NCBI RefSeq assembly: GCF_041296385.1
Contig: NC_091017.1
Span: forward strand, 52,016,214 to 52,080,213
DNA from: Aphelocoma coerulescens
Taxonomy: Eukaryota > Chordata > Aves > Passeriformes > Corvidae
DNA length: 64,000 nucleotides
Reading direction: 5' to 3'
The position numbers and the translations under genes are program-made. How positions within the stretch are numbered: position 1 is the first letter of the stretch; every line of letters starts with the position of its first letter. Below, one piece after another: positions 47,501 to 59,682 of the stretch. The notes under the pieces were generated by a model that made no database searches, was not told the origin of the DNA, and was given only the letters and a program-made list of their open reading frames with translations.

Positions 47501-50500
47501 AGGGAGAGCTCACAGTGGTCTGCATACAACAGGAGGGAAGCCACACCACTGCCATTTTGGGTGCTTTCCATGATATTGAACACAGCACTGCCTGTAAGCG
47601 CCTATATGGGGAGAAGGGTGAGTGTATTGGGCTTTTTTCAGATTTGGATAAAGGAATTCAGGTTAAAAGTTTTTCTGATAGTTCTGTTATACAAGTGTGT
47701 TCCGAGAAAAATAAATTTTCACAATTTTTACAGCATAAGTGAGCATTTCCTACTATGTGAGCTTTCAGGAGACTGTAAACAACATTCCAGCCGTACTTGT
47801 GCTGTGGCTGGATTTGGACTTTCTGAAGCCCTTAAATGCTTTTACAATGTGTGTTTATTTTATGGATGGGAGAAATATCTCACTGAAATATCTCATATTC
47901 AACTGGATGGAACCCCTAAAACACAAGCAGTGAAGTTTTTTGCATGTCCAATGGGTCTGGGGGGATTTGGGGGGATTTCTGAAAACTGGCTTGTGATGTC
48001 TCTGTGATCCACCCACTTCTAATCATATGTGCAAAAGAGAAGACTGCAGTGCAGTTTACTTACAGGCCTGATTTAGGTCCTTGTTGAATATTAGGCATCA
48101 GATTTGATAAGAATATGGGAAACATTTATGACATCTTAAGAAGCTACTTAGTTGTACTGGCAGAGCTGTTTGCTCAAGACTCAAACAGGCATCTGACAGG
48201 GATCTCTGTGGTTTTTCAACTGCTGAGGTGTGCTGAGACCTCCTTTTCTGTGACCTTCCCTATGAGGAAACAAAGATGTGTTTAGAGCATGATATGTACC
48301 AAGATGTGTTAGCAATATAATTTAGATATCCATGCCAACCTAAAAGGGATCTTATGTGACTTTTGGGTCACAGTGGTCAGAGAGAAAAGTGCCACCAGAG
48401 CTAGAGCTGTGGATGGTCCACAGCATGTTCTGTGAATAAGATGGTATAAAGACAGCATCTATTATTTGCTGGATGCAGTTCTGTTGTTTCCTATAATTTC
48501 AAATTCCAGTGGAGAACATAGTAGTAAACTCAAGCCTTGGGTTGAAAACATCTTGAAACTGAACACAGCATTCCCTTTTTATTATATCTAGAGACTTATG
48601 TGCATGTGTTACTTCTTGTTGCCAACAGAAGCCTCACACCTACTCTCAGTAGTGCTGACTTGCTGAGTCTGTGACATAGCAGATAATGCAATTATTTTTA
48701 TTTTAAAAATAAATGCATGCTAAATATGTGTAAATACAAAGTTTCTGTCTGTCAGGCTTTTCTGTCTGTGGCTGCAAGAATCAGGTTAAGCTGATCCTGT
48801 CAGTCTTGTTAAAAAACCAACCCTCCTTGTCCCATTGCAAACATATTTTGCTCACTGCATCATAAAGTTTTTATAGCATAGGTGGGGATAGTAGGAAAGG
48901 AAGACAATGCTGAGATATTAAGTTCCAGGAGACTAGTTTTACCTGTTGAATATAATCTGATGATCAAAAGACTGAACAATAAACATGAAAAGCATATGAA
49001 TCAACACATTGAATGCTGATTCTAAACATTAATTATATGTGTACCTACATAATTTGAAAAACGCAGTGTATTGGATTGTGTGAGACTATGAAAAAGAGCA
49101 TTGCAATGCCTTAAGAATTCCTTGTCTTCACACTTGTTATTTTTGTCATAGATAACCTGATTTTAGCAGCATTTTTTGAGCCTTTGTGTATACAGGCTGT
49201 GAGTTTCCTTAGACTCATTTTTTAGTTAATGTTCTAAATGAGGAATGTTGTCAGTGATCCTGCTGCAGCTTCATTATATACGATCTCAATTCCTAATGTA
49301 AAAGGCTGTATTATCATTATTTTATTAGTGTGAGGCAGAATCAGTGGTCAAGATTGCTGGCCAAGTGCTAGTTCTTTGAGTGGTCTTGGATGGACTTGAA
49401 AAGCAGATATGAAGCTCACAGCTGCTCGTGGCAGGTCTTACATTGCTTTCCAAATACCCAACTGATACACATTACTTGTGATCGCTCCTTCATGCTCAAC
49501 TTCTACAGATAAAAGAATGTACAAATATTGCTAAGTATCCACATTTTCCATGAAGAAAACTCTCCTTCTAATTTGTGTTTTCTCACTTTCTTTTGGAAAA
49601 ATGTTCAAGTTTGACTCTTCTTTAAGTGGTAAAAGCTGAATCTTTTAAGTATGTTTTATACTTATTCTGGAAGGTGATGAAAACACCTGGTAAAGTTTTC
49701 ATCAAGCTCCACTTCTGCTGAAGTCTAGAGGAGTTTTTAGTATTTCAGTACTTTAATACAGCACTTGAACAGGATTAGTGGGTTTAAATTATGTATTATA
49801 TGTTGAATGCTGTATTACAAGCCATCAGCAAGGTTTACAGGCTCTCGCCAGCTCAAAACTGCTAGTCCCAAGTGTCTTATTTTTCTCTTATTTTTCTCTG
49901 AATCTCCTAACCAGGTACTCATAGGTTCCTTGCTGTGTCAGTACCTGAGCACCTACCAGGAATTAGAGATAGTGTGCTACCTCTGTTTTCCTTGCTTGTG
50001 TCAGCTGGTGTGAATAGATTGCATGAGATATGTAGATCACTCTTTGGGAGCTTCAGTCTTTAATTAAGTTCAGTATAAATAAATACTGCAGTTGTTTTGT
50101 ATCACACAAGATCACTCTGATACTGTGCTTCTGGCCAGTAACTTCTCTGTGATGACAAATGTTTGTTTAGGAGTAATGTAGGCAAATGAATTTGTTTGTA
50201 ATCTAGGAGTAAATAATGAATAATAGACTGACTGCAGTCTTTCACCCTGCTTGACTCCTCAGTTTTGTAGCTCGAAGTCTACTTGTGCTCTATAAGCATT
50301 GCATTTAAAGGCAGTATTGGAAAAGGTAGAAGCTCTAGAAGCAACTCAAGGCTATGCCTTAAGTGAGCAGTGGGAACAGTCTGCTGATGCCTTTGTGCAT
50401 TCTCAGAGCATTCATGACTTGAACATGGGGGGAAAGGGTCTTAGAAGGTGAAGTCACAAAGTCAGTTGTGACTATTGGCTGCTCTAAAGTAGTAGTTATG

Positions 50501-53500
50501 TTAAGCAAAAACAAGGTGTGCTAACCTGTGAAAAAAGTTGACATTTCCAGCTGGGGTGCCAGCTTGCCCATCTCCCCTCTCTCTAGCAATTTACAACTCC
50601 ATTCTCCTATATGTAAGGCAGCTGAAATTTGTTGGATTGCATTAAGACTAGAAGTCGAAATTATAATCTCACCTTGAAGAAAAATCAGTACAGTTGTAGT
50701 TTCAAAATCATCAGTGACAGAATAATGGCCTGGAAGAAGTGTCAGGAGAGAAAGAAAACATGATCTGGACCAACAATTTGTACTTAGTCCCAACAACAAC
50801 TGGGATCATTGCACAATAATCCCAGCCATGATTTTTGTCTGCAATTGCAGACAACTAGTATTGTTTTCCAATTTCTTCCAGCTCCCTGTTCCCATGATAG
50901 ATGTTAATGGGCCTTTAAAAAGATTTCATGATAGAAGCTCAAGATGGTGGTTGAAATACAGCTTTTTGAGTTTTAAAGAGAAGGGGGGAAAAAAATCTTA
51001 AATATGACCTCATGTTACATGATACTTTGCTAGCATGCACATGAAATTCAAGCTCTACAATATATTTAATATTATTAATATGTTCCAGGTTCTTTTAACT
51101 CTCCTGAAAACTAGTGGGAAATGTGGAGATTCCCCCCTTTTTTCAGTATGTGCAGTCAAATATGAAATAGGTATTTGGTTTTCATTGAATGCTTGTTCAG
51201 TTTGTGTCTGACACCAAGTCTTTGTCCATTGGTGGTTTGGGGAGTTTGGGGTCTGAACTCTGAACTGCAATTCCATTCTTCATCAACACAAAGTACTTTC
51301 AAGGGCCTGAAACATGATGATGAGCTATGCTTGCTCCTCCTTCTCAGTGAACAAATCACAGAAATAGGAGTATGTCACTACAGCTAATGACTAATTTGTA
51401 ATTATCAAGAGTGTTTGATATTTTTTTCCCTCATATGCTTAGAAAATGATGCCTTTTTATTCTATGAGAACTAGAACTCCTTTTTCAGGTGGTGGACCCA
51501 AATTCATACAGAGTAGCTGACATGGAAATATCAGTATACAGATACTCCTGCGCACGTTCCTTATATAATGCACAAATATATTTTGTTTGACAGCACCTTA
51601 GTGCAAAAGCATAATGGAAATGACAGCCCTTCCCTGGGGTCAGATCTTTACAGATAGGACAAAGCACAATTTTAGGCTTTGCTAGTAAGGTAGTTTTCCA
51701 GAATTTAGTGAATTGTGATGTCTTATTAATACAAAAAGTGTGGAAAAGACCCTTAGGAAACCGTAACAGGAATATGCAGAAATTAAACTGAAAAAGATAG
51801 ATATGTGAGAGGTTTCTCCTGTCTTGTGGGAAAGTATTTAAGCTAAATAACTTTAGCTTAAAGAAATAAATGTTATGAGGACCTTTATAAATATTTAGAG
51901 ACTAGTAATGCAGAAATACAGAACCACTAAATCTATTAAATGTTTATACTATAGCAAAGGCCTCTGGCTGACAATAGAGAGCAAATAACATGAGAAAAAT
52001 CTCTCTGACAGCTAGACAGAGAAGCCATTTGCCTCATCTTAGCTTCTATCATAGCTATCTCTGTGCTGACACTGAGAAGAGCAGTGTTCATGGAACCATA
52101 GGAAGGAACTGCTGATCCTCAACCCTCCAGAGGCAGCAGGGATCATGCCACTGGCCCATGCTGCCCTCCCAGCCAGCCCTGATGCCCCAGGTGTCAGGAA
52201 GCTGTCTGTAAAAGGCTTTTGTTTACTGGGTTATTGACATTAAAGAGCAGTAGTAACCGGGGCAATTTCCCATGTAAGTGAAATGTATGCATTTTTTCCC
52301 CCCCAAACAAGATGGCAAGTCTCTGACACTGAGAGATCATCAGGGAAAAAGATACCCAAGTGCATCAATGACAGGGTACACAGTGCCCAGAACAGCAGTG
52401 GCAAGCACCTGGAAATATTGCTGGCATTATGAAATTCAAGTGCAGGTGCAGATCAGGCTGTTTCTAGTTGCCTGCTTAGATACGGGTTTTGCAGCCTGTC
52501 TTTCAGCAAATGTTCACTGGAAACTGTAATCCAGAAGTTTAAGCTTTGCTTTGTACATGACTCATTCCCTTCTTTATCAATATTGAGTAAGGTTTGATGT
52601 AGGCAGGACCTTCCTAGCCATAGCTGGTGATTACAGTAGCTTGAGGAATGTTCTTGACATGAGACAGTTCTTTATAAAAAGCAGAAAAGGCACATGCATT
52701 TAAAAAAAATCAGGTACTTACTTATGAAGCTTTTTTTCCATATGCAACATTCGTACAATAGTTAATCCTTGCAGGAACTCAGAATTACCAAGGAAAAATC
52801 ATTTCTGTTGAACACTCTGTTCTGGGATTGATTTCCCTATACTGCAAAAAAAGAAAGAGAAATTTTACACATAGGACCAGAGCTCACAGAAGCTAGTTTT
52901 CTGAGGAAGGATGTTGCAACCTCATCAGATTCAAAGAGCAGCAGGGCAGTGGTCACCTTCACTGCCAAAGATATTGACATCTCTGACCTATTAAGCACCA
53001 GTATGGTTGGACTGGATGGGAGATTGTTTATTTGCTGCATTTTAGCTTATATCTGTAACATGGGATATAGTGGGAGTTCAGGTGCCTTGCTTCTCTTTCA
53101 TATTTGACTCCATTTCTTGGTGCACTTTTGGCAAAAGTGAGATCAGAAGAGTTGGTGTTGTCCCTGTCTGAGAACTGATCAAGAAAACTTTAGAGTTTAA
53201 GTGTTTGGCCTGAAATCCATGTGGTTGGTGTTTGGGTTATGTTTGGACTGATCAGGGTTTAGCTTTGGATCAGCAATGACAGCCCATTATGCAGTATTTT
53301 CTTCTGATGGGCAATCTTAAGTGCTTTGTATACATTATTCTTAATTGCATTCAGACAATGTGTCCGCTGCTGCTGCACTAAAGCAAAACAGCTCCAAAAT
53401 ACGACTGATGCTGGAAGTGAGGTTGAGAAAGCACTACTGGAACTGAGCAGGGGAGGGTTTCTGCTGTGTTTATTTGTGTTGGGCCTGGCTCACAACCACT

Positions 53501-53600
53501 GTGACTTTTCAGATTCACTTTTTTGCCCTGTTTCATGCCCAGGCAGAGACTGTGAAATGACCCAGAAAGCAGGGCACTTTTAAGAACAAATGCATTATAA

Positions 53601-53679
53601 ATCATAGAATCATAGAATGGTTTGTGTTGGGAGGAACTGTAAAGATCATCTAGTTCCAGTCTCCCTGCCATGGGCAAAT
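53601..53679 (-). mobile_element. Very short CR1 3' end, minus orientation
   Basis: ATCATAGAATCATAGAATGG, TTTGTGTTGGGAGGAACTG, AAAGATCATCTAGTTCCAG and CTCCCTGCCATGGGCA are the reverse complement of the last 80 or so bases of avian CR1, including two copies of the terminal ATTCTATG repeat. It is a young-looking but extremely 5'-truncated insertion. Confidence 0.93.
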
Positions 53680-56600
53680 ACATACATATCATTTTTTACC
53701 TGTGGAATTGTTTTATTTATATCACTAGAAGAGAAGTGAAAAAATCTATGCAGTTGTCCTTGCTTATGTTTTGGCTCTACATTTTTCCCCTATGTCAGCC
53801 TGGGTAGTTGAAATCCTTGAGGTCAATCCTATTTTCAATCCCTCCTTTGCTGCGCAAGGCAGGGATGCTGCAAGGAGAACTCTCTTTTCAAACCACTGTT
53901 TTAATTTGAATTTCAAATGACATGGATATATTTCTGTTGGCCTTGAGTTTAACTGAAGGTTGTTTTTACAAATGGTAGGACCAAGTTAAGGGAGCCACAG
54001 GGTTTTGCATCTCTTTGCTCTGGCTCTTGGGATGTGCTCCTCCTGAAGCCTAGAGTGCAGTCTCCCTTGAGTGTGGAACAGGGTGCAGGGCAAAGATTGC
54101 CCTGTGGCTGCCAGTGTTGATACCAGCCAGTATTGCAGCCCTGGGTAAATTCAGCAGCCACCACTGCTCTCCCACTACCCAGTGGTTAGCTCATATGGCC
54201 AGAATTTCAGACAGTAGATATCTGCTTCATAAAAGAGGCTGTGCAAACAGAATAAACTATTTTCTCAGTTTCCTGTATGCACCTAGTGACACTATAATGG
54301 CACGAACTGCACAACACACATTATTCATGTCTGTTTATTTCTCTGGAGTTTGGCCTTCAAATTGTTTCTGTATCGTAGGGCTGCATGGATGTACTTGCTG
54401 TCCAGCACAACTGAGAAGGAACATAAATCTGTAGTTCACCTTGGCCTGCAGACAGTGTTGCTTTCACTTTCTGACTGGCTATGTTAATCAGGTATCCCAC
54501 TCTTGCAGCTGCAAATCAGGCATTGTGATTAATATTCACAATGAGAGAGCTAATTACTACTGGCATGTAGCTGTTTTATGTTTCTCTCTTCTCTGGAAGC
54601 CAAATCCAACCATATGGAAAAATGTAGCTTAGACACTATAAATATGATTCCACTTAGACAGTCGTCTCTTATGTTTTCTGTTATCACAGCAGTGTCAGCA
54701 CAAGCAAAACAATGAAAGTGAAGAGTTGCCGTTGCAAATTTTATTACAAGTTTGAGGTCTTGGGACTTTTTTTTTCTTCTTCAAGGACACTGTGTTAATC
54801 TGAAGAAAGAGGCTTGATTTGTGTTCATTTATGTCTGCCACAATTATTTAAGAAATAGCTTCAGTGATCATACTTGAAGAGCTCTGTTTCTTCTTTAACT
54901 ATTTCTGGCAGAGCTAGAAAGATATGCTTTGTGCTTTGTATCATGACAACTTGTCTTCTCCAATAAGCCACATCTTAAACTGTGTCAGTCCTCTCCACAT
55001 TCAAAGTAGATGTCTTCTGTTCATTGCTGTTGGAATGAAGCTGTTGACTGTGTGTCTGCAGTGCAGCCAGCAGCAGCAAGTGAGGATTTCCACAGAAAGC
55101 GAAGGCTGTAGCAGCAAAGTGCAGATGGGCACCAGGCAGTGGTTGAATCCAAATAGCTAGGAATGTTTGGGCAGAGCCATTTTTGATCTTCATATTGTTC
55201 TTCATAGAACCTGCCAAATAAAAGAAAATCTGCGTTTGTGTACCCATTCCCAAGGCTGGAGCTCTAGTATCAGCCACTGAAAGTTTACTGACATGAGAAA
55301 GACACAGGCAAATGAAATAAAATGGGGAGGAGTAGGAATATGTCTTATCATATTCTGAATCTTTGCAGGATTGTTGTAAAGCAGAGATTGTCTTCTGAGA
55401 ACAGATAACAGTTCTCCCCAAAGCCACTTCTTTGTGTTCACTTTATTGTGTTGGGTCTTTAGACTGTTTTTTAACTATTTTGTCAAGCATTCATAGGCTG
55501 GATTAGCAAATGTAACCTTACTGCAAGAGGGAGGTATCAAGGATGGGTTTCCAAAACACTCTGTTGAAGAAGTTTAGGTGAGTAGCATGAGGGAAAGGTC
55601 TTTGTGCTTCTGCTTCCTATGAAATCTAAAGGAGAGCATCCTGCCATGGTTTAGGGTTCTGGAAAGAAATAGAAAAATACCTGCTGCAGTGGTGGCAGGA
55701 GAGCTTTTCCTTTCTGTTTTACATGAATATTGTTGTAGTCTTGCCTTGCAATAGGTGCCTCAGATAGCTTTTCATTGGTCTTTTGAAGTAGTTGACCAAC
55801 CTTCTCTTCCATAAGAGCATTTTCTTTTGAGATGCCTCATTTTGTTTGTGAGAGGTTTCAGAAATCGCTCCTGTTACAGCCATTCCTATCCAAGCCTTAA
55901 AGCATACACACAGCCCTTACACAGTTGCATCAATAGGACACAGTTTGGTTTGAGTATTTTTCCCCTCTTTAAGATGAAACTTGTCAGAAAAAGCATGAAG
56001 TAAATGATGGTAAAACATAATTTAGTGCCAAAAAATGGTTCTAATTCAATTGTCTCATCAAAAGTCAATACCATGACAGAAATTAAACTGCTACTCTGAA
56101 GCTGATACAGAGAGCTCAATGACATCTCCTCGTATCATCTTTCTGTCTCAGGAACTGCTTCCAAAATCCTTTCTCTTCTATAGCTTCTGTTCAGTGTACT
56201 ACTTCTTTTTGTGACACTTAATCCACTGGCATGTGTACTGCATGTATTATGCATTGCCTTTTGTGCATGCCATATATTACAAAGAGCTTGCTATCCCTAA
56301 GGGTTTCTGCAGCTATTTCTGTGAGTTTGTCCTACAGGGCACTTTCATGAAAGTCATCAGTTAGCCTTTGCTATGAAGAAAGAGATAATAGTAACTTAAA
56401 GTAGGCCAAGCTCATTAGATTATGATTAAAAGACAGATGTATTTTTCTTTTAATGCACTGAATGTGGTTCTAGTGGGTGGGCAATGGGCAGAAGTGGTGC
56501 TGGAGAAGTCACAGGTGATGTGTCCTTGGTCACTCTGTCTTTTCAGTTATTTTATAGCTTTAATTGAATACTGACTCATGAAGATTACAGTGACCTTTAG

Positions 56601-57686
56601 TTTCATTCAAGTGACTTTCTTTCATGAGTCTTAAAAAAGAAACACTATGCATGGTCCTGCCTTTGCTGTCTAGGATGAATCTAGAGCAGATAGCTGGAAG
56701 CATAACTAAGTTTGTTTCAAAGCAGGCTTGTAATTTGCCCCTTACAATGCTGTATCTTCAGCTCTTTTGGGAACATGTACTTCTCCACTAGAAACAGAGG
56801 ATTTTCCCCCAGAAGTATTTTAGAACCTGCCTTGAGGTCCCCAAGCTGGTGAAGTCCCAGGCTGGCCCAAGGACCTTGGCATGAGGATCTGGTCCCTGTC
56901 CCTTGGTGGGAGCTCCTCACTCCCTCCTGGACTCTGGTGAGGCTGCAGGGTCAGTGAGACCCCCCCTATCCCCACTTGCACCTCTTCCTCTGTCAAGGCA
57001 ATGACCTGCCTATATTAGTGTCTCAGTTGAGCTGGAATAGCAGAGTTGGTAACTTCATCTCCATGGCTGAATTTGAAACCAATTCATCAGATGCAGTTTG
57101 AGTAGTAAATGATCAGTACAGGCCTGTGTGGGGCCTGGATTCCTGCAGCCCCTAGGTGTTCAGCTCCTACCTGCAGCTCTCCCTTTATTGATTGCTGTGG
57201 TCTCTACAGACCACAGTGCTGTCCTCCACATGTGACCGCCTTGGTGACTGGGAGAGTTTTTCAGGAGGCAGGACTGGGTTAGGTGTCTTTTATTTCACCA
57301 GCAGACCTAGAGAAGCTGTCAGGCCCCATCCTGCTCTTCTTTGTCAACCAGAGACAAGTAGGAAATTACAGACTGTAGCCTCTGGCTTAATTAGCCTCCT
57401 GCTATTCTTGTCCTCTTGCATCCACAGTAACTATTTATACACATAAGACTACACACAAGACTGAAGCTCTCTATTTTTCCTTGACTAGCAGTAGTCTTCC
57501 CATGTAAGGTGGTAACTCACCTCCTTTGAAGCACACACTGGCATTTTTCTCTCTTGTTAATCATCCCTATTCACATGATCATCACAGTTTGTACTCCAAG
57601 TGATTCCTTGAAACCAGATAATTTCTGTAAGTACATAGCATTTAAATGCACCTTGTTATCATGTCTCTCTTTCGCTCCCTTCTTAG

Positions 57687-57928
57687 ATGTAAAGGAGCAT
57701 CCCACTATGGCCTTACCAAGGAACGGAAGAGGCGTTCCCAAGACTGCTCTCCAGACCATGGCTCCAGCTTAGCAGTAGCTGCCCTGGGCCCTGAGCTCTC
57801 AGCAGCTGCGGCCATCGCCTTAATGACAGATGAGCCAGGGCTGGTGAACCCGGCCTTCAGCCCCACCTCGGAGGACAGCCAGCTGGGCAGCAGCCCCGGA
57901 GACCTGCACCGCAGCAACCGGAACAGAA
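57687..57928 (+). CDS. LNX1: LNX1 shared exon: last zinc ligand and Numb-binding NPAF motif
   Basis: This exon supplies the last base of codon 129, codons 130-209 and the first base of codon 210 (p80 numbering). It is used by both p80 and p70. [18 protein letters not shown] and [12 protein letters not shown] identify it as LNX1 rather than LNX2. C130 completes the TRAF-like zinc finger started in the RING exon. The NPxF/Y motif is at residues 183-186 (bases 57847-57858) and reads NPAF. In mammalian LNX1 I recall NPAY, the site bound by the PTB domain of Numb. The rest is alanine-, serine- and proline-rich and probably disordered. The acceptor tract is strong, and the donor GTAAGA at 57929 leaves phase 1. 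The length of 242 bases agrees exactly with both phases. Confidence 0.95.
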
Positions 57929-59526
57929 GTAAGAGCCAAAAATGATGGCTTCAGAGCCTGCTAGCCCCTTTCAACATTCATCTTTCTGTTAAATATATGT
58001 CACTGGAGGATTAAAAAAAAAAAGAAATAAAAAGGGGAGGGGGAAGCAAAAGCTCTCATTTTACATGATTTATCTAATTGTACACTCAATGACTCAACAG
58101 ATTTGAGGTGAAAAAGAAAATGGCTTGTCCAGGGGCAGCATCAAGCTAAAGATGGTCTACCTGCACACACGTAGACTGAAAATCTTCAGAAAGATTATTT
58201 AGTCAAGTCTTATCAGTTGGAAGATTAAATGTTATGTGTGATGGGCTGGGGAGATGGTGTAGCTGGATAATGTGTCTTCATTAATGCTTGGTGGCCCAAG
58301 TAACCCCCACAGACATGGACACCTACCCAAAATCCTGCTGGGAACTGTGTTTGGCAGTTGCCAAGTATTTTCAGGAAAAAAAAAAAAAACCCTTAAGAAT
58401 TGCCTTAGGACCTTGGGGAACATCTGCCAGCTTCTCGGGAAGGTGCAGCTTGGAGGAGCTGGTCCTGCTGAAAAACAACAGTCAGGGACAAGCTGCATCG
58501 GGAAACTTTGCTTTGATCTTTCACCTTGTGACACTGCACCTGTCTCTGATGAGTGTCATATTTGAAAAACATGGCCTGGCCAAAGGCAGACTCAGAAGTG
58601 TTGATGGTGAGTTCAAAGCATGTATTTGAGGATTCTGAAGCTAAAATGGAAAGCCCACCTTGTGTGCCACCAGCTGCATGTTGGGAAAATGGATTAAGGG
58701 ATGAGAAAGACTAGGAAATGAGAAGCACTATCCTTTTGTTGTGCCAGGGTTTGGAGAGGTGAGGAAAGGAAGAGTGCAAGAAGAGAGCACCAGAATCTCA
58801 ATAAATTCTGTCAGTTTTATTGAGTGCAGAGGCCACAGTCTGGTTTGAGGGAATGTTGTATTATTAGATTACAATGTTTGGCTAGCATGCAGAGCTGGAA
58901 CAGACAGAATAGCAACAGCCACGAAGATCTTTAGCAGGATGGAAAAGAATGACATGTTTTGAAAGTATTATGACTTTTCTTTTGTATTGCCTTACCCAAG
59001 TGAGAAGATGTGGTTTTTTTGATCCCTTCCACCTGATAATATTTGAATTTTTTGTCATGAAATAGTTAGCAATCGTTGGTGGCTTTGGAAGCATTGTAAG
59101 GTTTTGAGGCAGTAGTAGTAGTAGTGGGGATTTTTTCAACAATTTTTAATGACTTCCAGCTTTTTTTGGTCAAACATGTATTTGGTCAAACATTTTATAT
59201 GTATTTTTCACAGGATTGCTGCTGATTCTGTCATGATGGAGGATTATTCTTTCCAAGGCTGCCACACTCACAGGAGATTTCTCCATGTGGTTTGCCATAC
59301 AGACAGGAAAGTGGCAATTCAAGGGTGTGGGACTGAGGTAGGGTGATTGTACCCAGATTCAGGTGGGTGCAGCCTTGAAGTATAAGCAGGACTCAGGCAA
59401 AGGTGAAGTACAGGCAGCCTTGCTGTTGATGTTACACCCCATCATATGCCGAGGGCTGCAGAAATGCTGTGGTTCTGGACCAGAAATGTTGAACTGTATT
59501 GATTTGTTTTCTTCCTGCTGTTGCAG
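57929..59526 (+). other. LNX1: LNX1 intron
   Basis: A 1.6 kb intron running from donor GTAAGA to acceptor TTTTCTTCCTGCTGTTGCAG. A poly-A run lies near 58012, and a stretch near 58106-58157 faintly resembles a MIR core. No further exon is seen; open frames near 58.3-58.6 kb overlap on both strands and have no recognisable product. Confidence 0.85.
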
Positions 59527-59682
59527 CTCGACACTTTGAACGTTCCACTATAAGAAGCAGATCTTTTAAAAAAATAAACAAGGCATTCAGTGTTCTTCGA
59601 AGGACAAAAAGTGGAAGTGCCGTTTCCAACCAGACTGACCGGGAAAGGGAGACTGTTGGAAACTCTGCTGCTGGAGAGGAAG
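59527..59682 (+). CDS. LNX1: LNX1 shared exon: basic serine-rich linker before PDZ1
   Basis: This 156-base exon completes codon 210 (Thr), encodes codons 211-261 and gives the first base of codon 262. Its [18 protein letters not shown] and [11 protein letters not shown] blocks are nearly identical to the mammalian LNX1 linker that I remember between the Numb-binding motif and PDZ1. The segment is strongly basic with many Ser/Thr sites (RSRS, RRTKS), suited to phosphorylation or membrane and phosphoprotein contacts; that role is inference. The donor is GTAATG at 59683-59688. The left-over G fits the GTT (Val) codon expected to start the next exon in LNX1, which would lead into PDZ1. That exon is outside the window. 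Confidence 0.94.

Larger units (their letters stand above)
30777..57686 (+). other. LNX1: Large LNX1 intron (p70 exon to shared exon)
   Basis: This stretch is 26.9 kb of intron, running from the GTGAGT donor to a strong acceptor with a long pyrimidine tract (CTCTCTTTCGCTCCCTTCTTAG, ending at 57686). For p80 it is the last part of a 30.7 kb intron. It holds CR1 copies near 31.4, 46.2, 46.7 and 53.6 kb, fossil SINE traces and simple repeats. Open frames up to 154 residues occur on both strands. None resembles a known protein and none is flanked by convincing splice sites. Confidence 0.75.

Noticed and set aside
47561..48007. 148-codon open frame on the plus strand
   Set aside because: No family resemblance; starts inside intron sequence near a fossil SINE, with several overlapping frames. 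Not supported as a gene.
54975..55427. 150-codon open frame on the minus strand
   Set aside because: No known domain and overlapping frames in other phases; the apparent low-complexity C-terminal part reflects base composition.
58106..58157. MIR-like core (AATGGCTTGTCCAGGGGCAG)
   Set aside because: Too short and diverged to assert as a separate repeat; mentioned only within the intron entry.
58232..58629. Overlapping frames of about 100 codons in the LNX1 intron
   Set aside because: Open on both strands across a poly-A run, with no resemblance to LNX1 or other proteins and inconsistent with the LNX1 phase.
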